A stretch of 64,000 bases of DNA from Lumbricus rubellus (lineage: Eukaryota; Annelida; Clitellata; Crassiclitellata; Lumbricidae), in assembly GCA_945859605.1 (NCBI GenBank), contig OX243825.1:22951554-23015553 (forward strand), given 5' to 3'. Shown one piece after another: positions 1 to 10,300 of this stretch. The notes beneath the pieces were generated by a model. That model saw only the letters and a list, made by a program, of their open reading frames with translations, was not told the origin of the DNA and searched no databases. Positions within the stretch are counted from its first letter, which is position 1. Each line of letters opens with the position of its first letter. A program made the translations under genes and the position numbers.

Positions 1-354
1 AACGCTGCCACTAGCAACATTAAATTACCTTGGGCTAAATTTCCGGGCGAATTACATTTGCCAGGCCATCAGTTTACTGGCCCCGGTACTAGACTAGATT
101 TGCGTCTGAATCCCAACGAAACCCCCAAAGATTGGAGCAAACCTATAAACAGGGTAGATAGTGCGGCATACGTTCACGACCTGGCATACAATCAACACAC
201 TGATACTGCTTCTAGGAATGTCGCTGATAGAGTAATGATAAACCAGTTGAATAATATACCAAATCCAAGTCTGCGGGAACGCGTAGAGAGGGCGATAGTC
301 AAACCCATCTTGGCAGCTAAAACAAGCCTAGGTTTGGGTTTAAAAAAAGCCTAG
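1..354 (+). CDS. PLA2-like domain protein of a Polinton/adintovirus-type element (5' end outside window)
   Basis: The reading frame is open from the first base of the window and ends at a TAG at 352-354. No ATG is visible, so the N-terminus lies upstream. The protein shows LPGHQFTGPGT, then VDxAAYVHDLAYN. The glycine-rich calcium-loop-like motif followed by an HD(x)xY catalytic motif is the signature of the parvovirus-type phospholipase A2 fold, which is also found in Polinton/Maverick and adintovirus proteins. In those viruses it acts during particle entry; here that role is only inferred. The integrase frame follows at once and overlaps the 3' end in another frame, as expected in a compact viral-type element. 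The frame is undamaged where visible, but the gene cannot be judged complete. Confidence 0.72.
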   Translation, partial: NAATSNIKLPWAKFPGELHLPGHQFTGPGTRLDLRLNPNETPKDWSKPINRVDSAAYVHDLAYNQHTDTASRNVADRVMINQLNNIPNPSLRERVERAIVKPILAAKTSLGLGLKKA

Positions 355-1283
355 AATTACAGCAGGACCTGAAATGGACTAATCAATTAGCGAATGAATT
401 ACACAAACCAGTAGTGAGAAATTTTAGGACGAGGCGGGTCCGTGTTGGCGGGATTGACCAGATTTGGGCGGCTGATCTAATCGACATGCAAGCCTTCGCC
501 AGAGATAATGATGGCGTGAAATTTCTATTGACCGTCATAGATGTGTTTTCGAAATACGGATGGATCGTTCCATTACATGACAAGAGTGGGAAGTCTACAG
601 CTGATGGGTTCGTGAAGATACTCAGTGGCGGTCGACAGCCGGTCAAAGTTTGGTGCGACAAAGGGAAAGAATTTTATAATAAAAATGTGAAGAATTTAGT
701 CGAGTTGTATTCTACCGAAAACGAGGGGAAAAGTTGTATCGCAGAAAGATGGGTGCGTACGATGAAAGATAAAATGTTCAAGTACTTTACGGCCAATTCA
801 ACCAGAAGATATATCGATGTATTAGATGAGATGGTTAGTAATTATAATGGCACGAGACATTCTTCAATCAAAATGACCCCCGCGAAGGCTAGTATGAAAG
901 TGAACGAAAAGACTGTATTTATGAATTTATACGGCGACGAGATTTCAGAGCCTATTGTACCAAAGTTTACAATCGGCGATCGAGTCAGAATAACTAGGAA
1001 GAAGAACATTTTTGAGAAGGGTTATACGACTAGATGGGTGGAGGAGGTTTTTGTAGTATCTCAGGTTCAATACACAGATCCACCAACTTACAAGATTACT
1101 GATTCTGCGGCTGAGGAAATACAAGGCTATTTTTACGACCAGGAGCTACAGAAAACAACTCAAGAAATATTTAGAATCGAAAAAGTGATTAGGAAACGCG
1201 GGAAGAAATGTCTCGTGAAGTGGTTGGGCTACCCAGACTCGTTCAACTCGTGGATTGATACTGAAGACTTGGCGACATTGTGA
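354..1283 (+). CDS. Polinton/Maverick-type integrase with C-terminal chromodomain
   Basis: The frame has no internal stop from about 321 to the TGA at 1281-1283. Similarity to Polinton integrases starts near 354, with a conserved DLKWTNQLANELHKPV segment, but no in-frame ATG precedes it. A GTG lies at 414, so the true start is unknown: a lost start, an exon, or a fused frame. A retroviral-type rve core is visible with candidate DDE residues in AADLIDMQ, WCDKGKEFYN and IAERW, followed by RYIDVLDEMVSNYN and KMTPAKAS. A C-terminal chromodomain has FRIEKVIRKRGKKCLVKWLG. These elements use the enzyme to insert the double-stranded DNA genome with a 6-bp target duplication. The frame is intact, so the insertion is young or the ORF was retained. 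Same family as genes often annotated as transposon-derived F54H12.3-like. Confidence 0.85.
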   Translation, partial: ELQQDLKWTNQLANELHKPVVRNFRTRRVRVGGIDQIWAADLIDMQAFARDNDGVKFLLTVIDVFSKYGWIVPLHDKSGKSTADGFVKILSGGRQPVKVWCDKGKEFYNKNVKNLVELYSTENEGKSCIAERWVRTMKDKMFKYFTANSTRRYIDVLDEMVSNYNGTRHSSIKMTPAKASMKVNEKTVFMNLYGDEISEPIVPKFTIGDRVRITRKKNIFEKGYTTRWVEEVFVVSQVQYTDPPTYKITDSAAEEIQGYFYDQELQKTTQEIFRIEKVIRKRGKKCLVKWLGYPDSFNSWIDTEDLATL

Positions 1284-1351
1284 GACGATTATAAACCAAC
1301 GGTGTAAAATCGTTTGCGATATTGTAATCCCGTATCTACGTCGTAGTCCAC

Positions 1352-1669
1352 TCACGCCCCTGCATCACACAGGCATGAGTTGCCATTGCATTGACAATTA
1401 ACGACGATGATCTCGTTGTCGATCAAACTAACATCACACGGGGGCGAGTTGCCATTGCGCCGACGACGAACGACGGTAATCGTGCCTGGCCCTTGTTGTC
1501 GATCCGGCTGTGGATTCTTGCATGAGCATTCATCGTCGTAGCATTCGCGGGTGTGGGCGTCAATTTTAGCAATGAATTTCACTGTCCACCGTCTTGTAAA
1601 ATATGCATGCTTGCCGCTGCGCTCGGCGATTTTTCGTAATTCAGTAACAGTTTTCTTCGAGTAGTCCAT
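1352..1669 (-). CDS. Small cysteine-rich protein with SAP-like N-terminus, convergent to the integrase
   Basis: A 105-codon ORF opens with ATG at 1667-1669 and ends at a TGA at 1352-1354, converging on the integrase gene. The start MDYSKKTVTELRKIAERSG resembles the first helix of a SAP-type DNA-binding motif. The rest is basic (VVRRRRNGNS) and cysteine-rich (CYDDECSC, CQCNGNSCLCD). Part of the DNA is an imperfect internal duplication: an NGNS/PPCD-type segment appears twice. It lies between the integrase and the T-rich end of the element, a place where Polinton-like elements often carry small unnamed genes. I do not recognise a named family. It could be a chance frame, but the start context and position argue for a gene of the element. 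Confidence 0.45.
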   Translation of the reverse strand: MDYSKKTVTELRKIAERSGKHAYFTRRWTVKFIAKIDAHTRECYDDECSCKNPQPDRQQGPGTITVVRRRRNGNSPPCDVSLIDNEIIVVNCQCNGNSCLCDAGA

Positions 1670-1685
1670 TTTGTATACGCCGGAG

Positions 1686-1862
1686 AAATTTTTTTTACTT
1701 TTTTTACTTTTTTTTAAAACTTTTTTACTTTTTTTTTTTTTACTTTTTTTACTTTTTTTACTTTTTTTACTTTTTTTACTTTTTTAAGGCTGTACTGGTC
1801 AAATGGACGAAGGTCAAGGCTGTACTGGTCAAATGAGTCAGCCGCCTTATTAGGCCTCTACT
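1686..1862. repeat. Probable terminal region of the Polinton-like element: (TTTTTTAC)n and short direct repeats
   Basis: Bases 1686-1786 are an 8-bp TTTTTTAC tandem repeat. Next come two copies of AAGGCTGTACTGGTCAAATG (starting near 1787 and 1815). The text then reads CCTCTACT and turns into a TCGTCA microsatellite. Polinton ends commonly carry tandem repeats and begin with AG; read on the minus strand this edge begins AGTAGAGG. The border at about 1862 is a guess because the other end and the target duplication lie outside the window. Confidence 0.4.
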
Positions 1863-1895
<33 letters not shown>

Positions 1896-1914
1896 ATCAC
1901 CATCATCATCATCA

Positions 1915-1935
<21 letters not shown>
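1863..1935. repeat. (TCGTCA)n / (TCG)n microsatellite
   Basis: TCGTCA units grade into CATCAT and then TCG units. The tract sits exactly at the inferred end of the Polinton-like element. Confidence 0.9.
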
Positions 1936-1954
<19 letters not shown>

Positions 1955-2040
1955 AATCTCCAAATTTTTAAAGCACCATGCACTCGAAAGCCATCCAAGC
2001 GCGGGGCACCGGCTTATTCACGAGTGCTGCGTTGAGTCAA
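1935..2040 (-). repeat. Dispersed short repeat with a (CGATTA)n-type tail, copy 1
   Basis: On the minus strand the text runs GCTCGTGAATAAGCCGGTGCC, a GCGC..TGG..TTTCGAGTG block, then AAATTTGGAGATTACGA. The same ~90-bp block recurs at 27630-27712, 34930-35030, 38475-38530 and 55200-55305, each ending in ATTACGATTACGAT-like text. It is a dispersed family, perhaps the 3' part of a SINE or a LINE. Confidence 0.6.
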
Positions 2041-2132
2041 AATTAAGGGTTGTCCGTAAGAGTAGTCCATGGTGGTCCGGGTCAAGTTTCCGTAGGATCA
2101 GTGGGGTAGTCCCGGGTAGATAGGCTATAGCC

Positions 2133-2440
2133 CAAGGCCGTAGCCAAGATTTTATTTTGTGGGGTGTTTTCAGTGGCGGCGCCAGAATTTATTTTAGTCA
2201 CCCAGTCGAAATCTTGGAAAAAATTCCATTTTCGCCGTCAATATTTCTGATGACCTTTTTTTAGTCGTCAATTTTAACTTTCCAGAACGAAATTTTATCT
2301 ATTATTTAATTTGGGGGGGTGTTTTCATGGCTTTTTTCATGGTTTTTGCATCACAAACTAGAAAATTCAATAGATTTTTCGGCGTTTTCCATTTCGGGGG
2401 GTGTTCAAACACCCAAAACACCCCTCTATCTACGGCCTTG
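2133..2440. mobile_element. Non-autonomous DNA transposon (MITE) with CAAGGCCGTAG ends
   Basis: The left end is CAAGGCCGTAGCCAAGAT and the right end is ATCTACGGCCTTG, so the outer 11 bases form an inverted repeat. The interior contains a GGGGTGTTTTCA motif near both ends and a block related to the elements at 36004 and 39061 (the GACGACTAAAAAAAGGTCATC-type text). No clear 8-bp target duplication is visible, so the copy is probably old. An ORF at 2319-2507 crosses its right border and is not a gene. Confidence 0.55.
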
Positions 2441-2441
2441 G

Positions 2442-4317
2442 ATAGGCCTACAGCTACTAAGGTGGGTGTCGTCTGAGCCGGATATTGGAGGGTGGAGGAT
2501 CAAATGAGAGTATATGAGACAGGGTAAGAGTTCTTGAAAAGCAGTGTCTTTTGTTTCGAATGAAAAGCCCTATGTGTGATGGATAGCCTAGGCCCTAGTC
2601 TCCGCTAGAGGAGCCTGAGGAAGGTGATGGTGTATGATTAGTGATGATGGTGGAGGAACTGAAAAGGATCGGAACTCAGCTGCTCAGCAGGCAGATCATT
2701 CCAAAGGTGTGGTGCTGAGTAGGCCTATAGTTGAAAGTTCATTTTAGTTCTGCATGGACATCAATAGGATAGTCGGGATTACTGGTTGTTACCGTACGCA
2801 TCTTTTGAGTGGCTTATAATCTCAGCCATATCGGTCTGGAATATTATGTAGAATACACCATAACATAATATTATGCAACTGTTCTCGTTTGTTGGGCTAC
2901 TTTTGACGATGGTCATTGGGCGGTGGATTTGGGGAAACATTTGGAGAAAATTGTAACCACGGTCACTGCGATACAAGTTCGAACGGAGTACGCTTAGAGT
3001 TGGCATTTTAGGCCTTAGTGCTGTAAAAAGATTGGACAATAATATAAAACGCAGCGAGTTCTGGTTTCATGGATTGTTCCAAGAGTAGAACTCGTTGATG
3101 GAGAGTTTTCACGGTGAAATTTATATTTTACATGATGTTTTAAGCGACTTAGTATGAAAGAAACATAAATTTGTCTAGGAGACTAAGAAAAGTAATACCC
3201 AAAAAATAGACCTATTGTAGACAAAAGACCTCTTTTCCAACAAGCAGTAAGTTTCGAGTCTCGTGAAAGGGGTCCGAGGACGAGTACAGGCTGTACAGCC
3301 TATAAAAGCAATAATATGGTGGATTGACGACGCCTTGAATGAGTTTACTTACTTCCTTACTTGGATGCGCATTGAGAATTATTGCAATGGAACACAAGCG
3401 AGTCAAACTCGAGTTCACCTGATAAAACCCGTTTCTCGTTTTAATACACCGTGACTCAGATCGTAGGAAGTGTTCAAGTTCAGAGTTGCTGGATTTGTTA
3501 TTTAATTTGGTAATTCATTTGTCTATTTTCGTCAATCAGTTTTGAGACCGCTGTTAAAGAATTAAGACGGATTTCAAGCATTCTGTATCAATTTTGTGTT
3601 AGTAGATTGCGTATATCTGGCCTCTAACAGAACGGTTGGAATGCACTCTAGTACCTGTTCGTTGCTGTAGGCCACATATTCCAGACAGAAGTGGCTGATA
3701 TTTTAATAAAAAATTAATATACTTGGATTGTCGGTTCCAAATTTAACTAGCAGATTTTGCTAGTATTATTAAAGGTTCGTAGCTTCGTACTTTAGTTACA
3801 TGAAAATTTGCTAGAAGCGAGGTCAAGTGGTAGCAAAGAGCTTCTACTACCGTGCTTGCTAAATAGTGTGTAGGTTGTGCTGGCCAACGCCTTTGCCTAC
3901 TCAGTGTTCTGTGTATTTGTTACGTTTGTATTTTGCCTACTCAGTGTGTTTGTTATGTTTATATTAGTCAGCAATGACGTATAATTATTAATAAACTACT
4001 TGATAGCAGCTAAGAAGTTGAGGATTTATGAACTTGCTGAGCATTCGCGGTTACACTGTCGTAGTGAAGCCTTGAACCTGCTCAGTCGGCATTCCAGGCA
4101 AGTGCACAGCCAGCTCTGTTGGCCATTAGAGGGGTTCATTCTGCAGTGTTTTCTATTTATGTAGCACTTCTGCATGATTGTACATTTGACTCGTTCGATT
4201 ATGGTACAGTAGTTTCACTTTTATATTTGCACAAACATTGATTTGGTTAATTTGCGCATTTTAGCATGTTCTAAATGAAATCTTTCATTACTCTGCAATA
4301 CATTGACATTTGGACAG
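2442..4317. other. Intergenic: 5' flank of the annexin gene, no gene recognised
   Basis: The few short ORFs here have no recognisable motifs. The region must hold the annexin promoter and probably a non-coding first exon, because the first coding exon starts directly after a splice-acceptor-like CAG. I cannot place the transcription start. Confidence 0.5.
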
Positions 4318-7300
4318 GTAACATGAGCTATCCTCCATACGGTGGTGCAGGCTACCCTCCTCAGGGAGGTTACCCCCCGCAACAGCAACAGGGTTATGGA
4401 GGCTATCCTGCCCAAGGCGGCTACCCTGGACAGGTATTTCATTTCATCGATTAATTAGCTTTTAACTTTCCCACAATTTGCGCTTGCGGTTGTCTTCCAA
4501 TTATTTTTCATTAAGCAACAGTCTCTTCCAAAACTCAACTCGTCTGACTCGGCAATCCCCAGCAACTGTAGTCCCATTCCCTCCATTCTGTGTGGAATTA
4601 TTCTTTCTGGATTACTCTATATCTCTTTTTCTTAAGGCTTATTTTTCTCTGGATACTTGCACTTGATGATCATAGCTATGAGCAGTGCTATAAAAATTAA
4701 TTATTACTTTACACTACAACTTGCTGATGGTTTTAAATTATGCAGTTTCTTTAAGTCTCTAAAAAGTCTTAAATATAAAGTGAATGCTGGTTTTTGATTA
4801 TGAGCTTTAGAGATTCGAAACTCATTTAAATTTAAGCATGTTGTTCTAGATGCAGCAAAGCCACATTTGAGGTGGTTAAAACCAATGGGACGATTGAAGG
4901 GTGTTTATTTTTCTTTTAATTTTGCTGGACAGCGAACAAAAACCATAGATGGCTGCATTCACTTATTTCCCCAAATAATAAACATCCACTTTAGTTTTTA
5001 GTTTTGGTAGTCGTTTTTCTCTTCCTATTTTATTTAATTCCAGACTGCAATATCAGAGCTTGAAGATAATGTGGGGCACTTAGTTTGCACATGCAGCTCT
5101 TTGTTAATTAATGAACTTTGTTAATGGGGGGCCCTGTTAATGGAATTTTCACTCTTTTGGTTCTCTCGCTATGTTCTCCACTGCAAGAGTTCTCCTTATC
5201 ATCACATAGAAGATCTCTCAAGCCACAGGCTAACTTTCTGTTTTTGTACCACTCTTGCTCGTGACTATTAGGTCTTAGCAATTACTCTTGTAAATGTTAA
5301 CTTCTCTCTTTATTGAAAATCCTAAATCATGCATTATGAATAAATGTGTAAATTATCTAATTAAATTATCTGATAAATTACTCATTTAACATAAATGCTG
5401 TCAACAATCTTTGTTTAAATTGCCTTTGTTTGCTTGTTGCAAATGGACCAAAAAAACTGAGTTAATTTGAATAAGCTTCACTGTCCTCACTGAAGTTAGT
5501 TTCAGTTGATCTTCTGTGGCCTGACCATCTACAGATATCTTATCCAACTGATATTCTTTGCCTGTTTTCCTTGTGTCAGGTATCTATGCCAGATCCCTAC
5601 GGTCAACCTGGAGGAATGGGTGGCTATCCAGCACAGTCAGGTGGTCAGGTATGTTCCAATCAAATCTTCAATGCTGTCGTGTTTGGCACATCGCTTCCAG
5701 TATGCCCACTTGCTGCCTATTGAACCCATATTCTTATAGGTGGCCCAAACTTGGCCCCTATTGGGTCCAGTATAGAGCCTAGGTCCCATTTTGAGCTCAT
5801 ACGGGTCCAGCATAGGGCCTATATGGGTCCAGTATAGAGCCCACATTGGTCCTCTATTGGACCCATATTGTTCACATATACTATTTATTGGACACTTATG
5901 GGTCACATATTTAACCTGCATATGGGTCTAGTGTAGAGCCCATGTGGGTCCAGCATAGTGCCCATTGAATTTCTGGCATTGATAGAAGTCTAAGTTGACC
6001 CAGTTAAAGCTCTAAGTAGTGTAATGACATCTTGTGCTGGTGGACAATATATGAAATGTCTCTCACGAATAGATTGGTGTGGTACTTGATCAAATGGCAG
6101 CTGATATGACATTTGAATATCGAGTTAGATAAAATTTCAGATTGACGTCAAAAAGATCATTAATCAGGTTCATGATTAGGACATGTGCCACTTGCTGATT
6201 TAAAATTACGTCATATGGAATATATTTTAGTGGTCAGCATTTATTGATGTGTGCAATGTTGTGCATATTTATAAACCTTAAAATTTTCTGAAGTGAGATT
6301 TTGCGCAGTGTATTTATTGGTAATTGACTTTTCCATTGTATTGCCCAATTTACTTGTTTATATCCTGTGTAGATAAATTTGTCTTGTATTAAATTGAAGT
6401 CAAAAATACGATATGAATTGACTGAGTGTTCTGAGTGTTCATCATCTAATATTTAAATAAAGATACTTGAAGTCATCTTTAGACTTTTTATTGTTGGAAC
6501 TAATTCAGGAAAGTATGTAACAACTGTGCAGCATATGTAATTTACTATATGGCAATTTGATACGCGTGTTCTTTGTATGTATGATCCTAGGTCTGGCCTT
6601 ATTTAACATTGCTGTTCTAGTTTCATTTTGTTAGGCACGTAGTTGGTTAAGAGTCAGGTTTTGTTTAAATTTCAGTCACCCTTTTATCTCATGTTTCTTT
6701 ATTACTCACTGGTTTTCTTTGAGCATCTACTTTATGTGGTTTTCAATTATTCTGTTTCTCTGTTTTGTTAATATGTTTAGCCTGGCTATGGAATGCAGTA
6801 TCCCCAACAGCCTGGCTATCCACAGCAGCCTCCAGCCGGAGGCGGATATCCTCAGCAGCCTGGCTATCCACAGCAAGCACCTGCTGGAGGTGGATATCCT
6901 CAACAGCCTGGCTATCCACAGCAAGCACCTGCTGGAGGTGGATATCCTCCACAGCCTGGCTATCCACAGCAGCCTCCCATGACAGGTGCATCGACAGGCT
7001 ACCCCCAGCAGCCTCCTGCAGCTGGTGGCTATCCGGGACAGCCTCAGGCTGGATATCCAGGTCAACCACCTGCTGGTAATTACCCAGGAGCACCTGGAAC
7101 TTGTGCTCCTGGTTATCCAGGTGGAGCAGGAGCACCAGCGCCAGGTGGCTATCCAGGAGGTTATGCACAACCCGGTGGTCCGGCTGGTCAAGCACTGCCT
7201 AAGGTACAGTGGAAGAATTTACACTTCTTACATTTTCAGTTAAATGTATTTTCTTTGGTTTAGTTTCTCAGATGTATGTAGACGCTTTTATGTCGTTTCT

Positions 7301-10300
7301 TTGTATGTCAGGGTTTCTGCTGGCCCCCGCTGCTGGAACAGTCTGCCTACCACTGTTCGTTCGGCCAACTAAGTTGAGGCTTTCAAATCTTGACTCTAGA
7401 CATAATTATCTCTTTTCTAAGGCGTTCCTCTGACTGATTGCATTTGTGTTGTAACGGCATGTGCTATGTTACGGTGCCATAGAAATTGTCATAATTATTA
7501 TTATTATTATTGTCTGGCGCTGCATGGAGGGTCTGTCTCCTATGCGCCTACTATAGACTACTATAAGGTAGCTGCGCTCTTTCTCAATGGCTGACCCTAG
7601 AGCCTGGAATGGGCTTCCTGTTGTGCTCTGTCTGGTGCATATAGGTCACACCACTATGCTCCTAAAGTTAGAACTTAAAAAGTTAATTAGCATAGATGCA
7701 AATTTTGTTCCTTTTGCGTACTAATTAAATTATATAAGAAATTTCAAAACCAAATTCTTATAGAGGTATATAAGTGAACCAAAAAATGTCCCATACATTC
7801 GTATTCAAATTACAAATTTAGATGATGACCTTGTCTTATATCACACAAAAAATAAAGTTGAAAAGCAAATAAACCATAAGATTCATTTGTGACTGAAAGT
7901 AGTTAATATAAGAAAACATATATTCATTCACAATATCGATAAACTAAAAATTCTTAATTCCCAGCAGTAATCCACTGCTTGATCTGCTTGTACATTTGCA
8001 AGCTAACTGGTGTATCAGTTGTCACTGGACCCTATTCTACCCATGCTCTGGTGTTTATATGACTTGTAGATAAACAGAGTTCTCTGGTATTTCTTCTCTC
8101 AAAGCATGTTAATCAAAAATTGATCTCTATACAGATTGGTCTCAAAACAATAGACCTGGCATTCATGTGTTGTTGTAATCTCTGGTTGCTTGAAGTTGAT
8201 TTCCGTTGAATTTCATGCCTTTGCCTGGCTCTTCTTGTCTCATCTTCTGCTTTGCAACTCTTGCCACCTGTTTTTGCAACTCTTGCCACCTGTTTTTGCA
8301 ACTCTTGCCACCTGCTTTTGCAACTCTTGCCACCTGCTTTTGCAACTCTTGCCACCTGCTTTTGCAACTCTTGCCACCTGTTTTTGCAACTCTTGCCACC
8401 TGTTTTTGCAACTCTTGCCACCTGTTTTTCTACTCTTCCAACCTGCTTTCTAACCATTGGTATGGTTTCAGCCATACTCATCATTTGTGGGATTCTCAGA
8501 TCAGCCAAAAACTAATTATACACCTCAACTTTAAGAAAATGCTTATTTTGCTTATTGGCAATATCAAAAATGAGATCCACTTTTCAACAAATGCTTCTCA
8601 ATTCTTCTATGACTCAGAGTCCTTGCGTCTGTTTATCTTTATCAGATCATACTCGTCCACTAAGACCTTTGCTTTGGCAGTTTTTTAAACTGAACTGGTA
8701 TTTAGTATTCTTCCTTTATTACAAATTCACTATAATTTCATTGTCATTCATTGACAGTTTTCTTAAAACTCTTAAGATGATGAAAAAAACGAAGAAGGTC
8801 TGTAGTTTGTGACCTTCTTTAGGCAATACGTTAGTAGGAAGGGTTTATTCTGGTGTCCCAATTAGCCAGATTTCTGTCTTCAACCTTATTGCAGAAGTGT
8901 CAAAATTTTCTTACATTTACTCTGCTAGCTATTAAATATAGCCATTATTTATTTTCTGTTGCAGTTCGGTCTATAAGAATGAAGACTGCACAAAAAAGCA
9001 CCGAGAGCCAGTTTTCGATATTTTGTTAATATACTTCGAAAAAATGGAATTCTCCAAAAAATGACATTTATCGAACGAAAATTTTAAAAGCTTCAATTTG
9101 AGAAAAAGTGTATAAAAATGCCTTTAATTATCTTTAACTGCATTTAATTATCTCTGTCGCACTGTGAAAAACAATGTCTAGCCAGCTAAAACTATGCAGT
9201 TGTGTGTTTTTCATATAAATATGTAAAAACTATTCCTACTTTATGACAATTACGTAACAGGCCAGAATATGAGGGGCTTATTGGAGTGGTAAACACTCTG
9301 GCACAAATTCGACTCAGCCTTCTATTGGGCAGATGGTGGTGTGGGTAAACTGAACAGTAGGACGTGATGGGCATGACAGTTAAATTCGACTAATTTAATA
9401 ACTTCTGATCATCTGTTCATACTTGCTTTGATTTGTAATCGTATTGTGTTATTTCAGTTTTGAATTAAATGAATGTTGTTAAAAGGTATTACAGTTCTGC
9501 AGGCTTCCTAGTAACGTTCATGAAAGTATGAATAACTTGTTTATGTATGACCTAGGACTATGTACATAATGTAATGTCATGACAGCAATTTCTATGGTGC
9601 CGTAACACAGGACATGCTGTTACAAGGGCACCTCATCTCGACATACATAGTTCTAAGGTTAGAAAAAAGGTTAGAAATCTGGTCCAAACAACTTAGATAC
9701 ATTACAATGTCTCGTCAATGGCAGTTGCGTTTATTTCTTCATATGGACCCAATTTTAGATTTTTATTCGCATTGAGCAACCAATCAACATCAGTAGATTT
9801 TCAGTAAAAGTTTGGTGCAATGTTCAATAAGAGCAAAGGAACAAAATTGTCTTCTATGTCAGCCAAATCATCTTGATCTTTTTGTTCCCAGGACTAGGAC
9901 TGCCCTTGCCCAATATCGGGCGTTTACTGTAGTTGGTCCGTCCATTTGGAATGACCTTTCTCCCACTCTACGGGCTAAAGTAATGACTCGTGTTTCCTTA
10001 TTATTATCTCATTTTCTAAAAACATTTCTTTTCCCCCAGAGTATTTCATGCTGAAAGCGTCTCTGAAGTCATTCTTCTAAAGGCGCTATATAAATGTATG
10101 GCCCTCAAAGGAAGTTGCACAATGCACATGTTTGAGGTAGCAGCCATCAAAACCGCATTGTTCTGTTCATCGTGCCTGTTAGCCATCACAATGTTCACAA
10201 TGCAGTTATTAGTGGTTACTATAGTCTCTATGAAATTACAATGAAATTATTATATGAGGTTACTATGGCGATTTATAGCTTCTATGAAATCACAATGTGA

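Noticed and set aside
2125..2448. 8-bp target duplication for the MITE at 2133-2440
   Set aside because: The flanks CTATAGCC and GATAGGCC share only three matching positions; not convincing.
6727..7195. Long minus-strand ORFs (about 150 codons) across the annexin repeat exon
   Set aside because: They are complements of the 48-bp coding repeat. The plus frame fits splice sites and the annexin fold.
8113..8688. Several ORFs on both strands around 8113-8688
   Set aside because: They read through a stop-free 22-bp minisatellite in different frames; Cys/Leu/Pro and Lys/Gln repeats have no other support.
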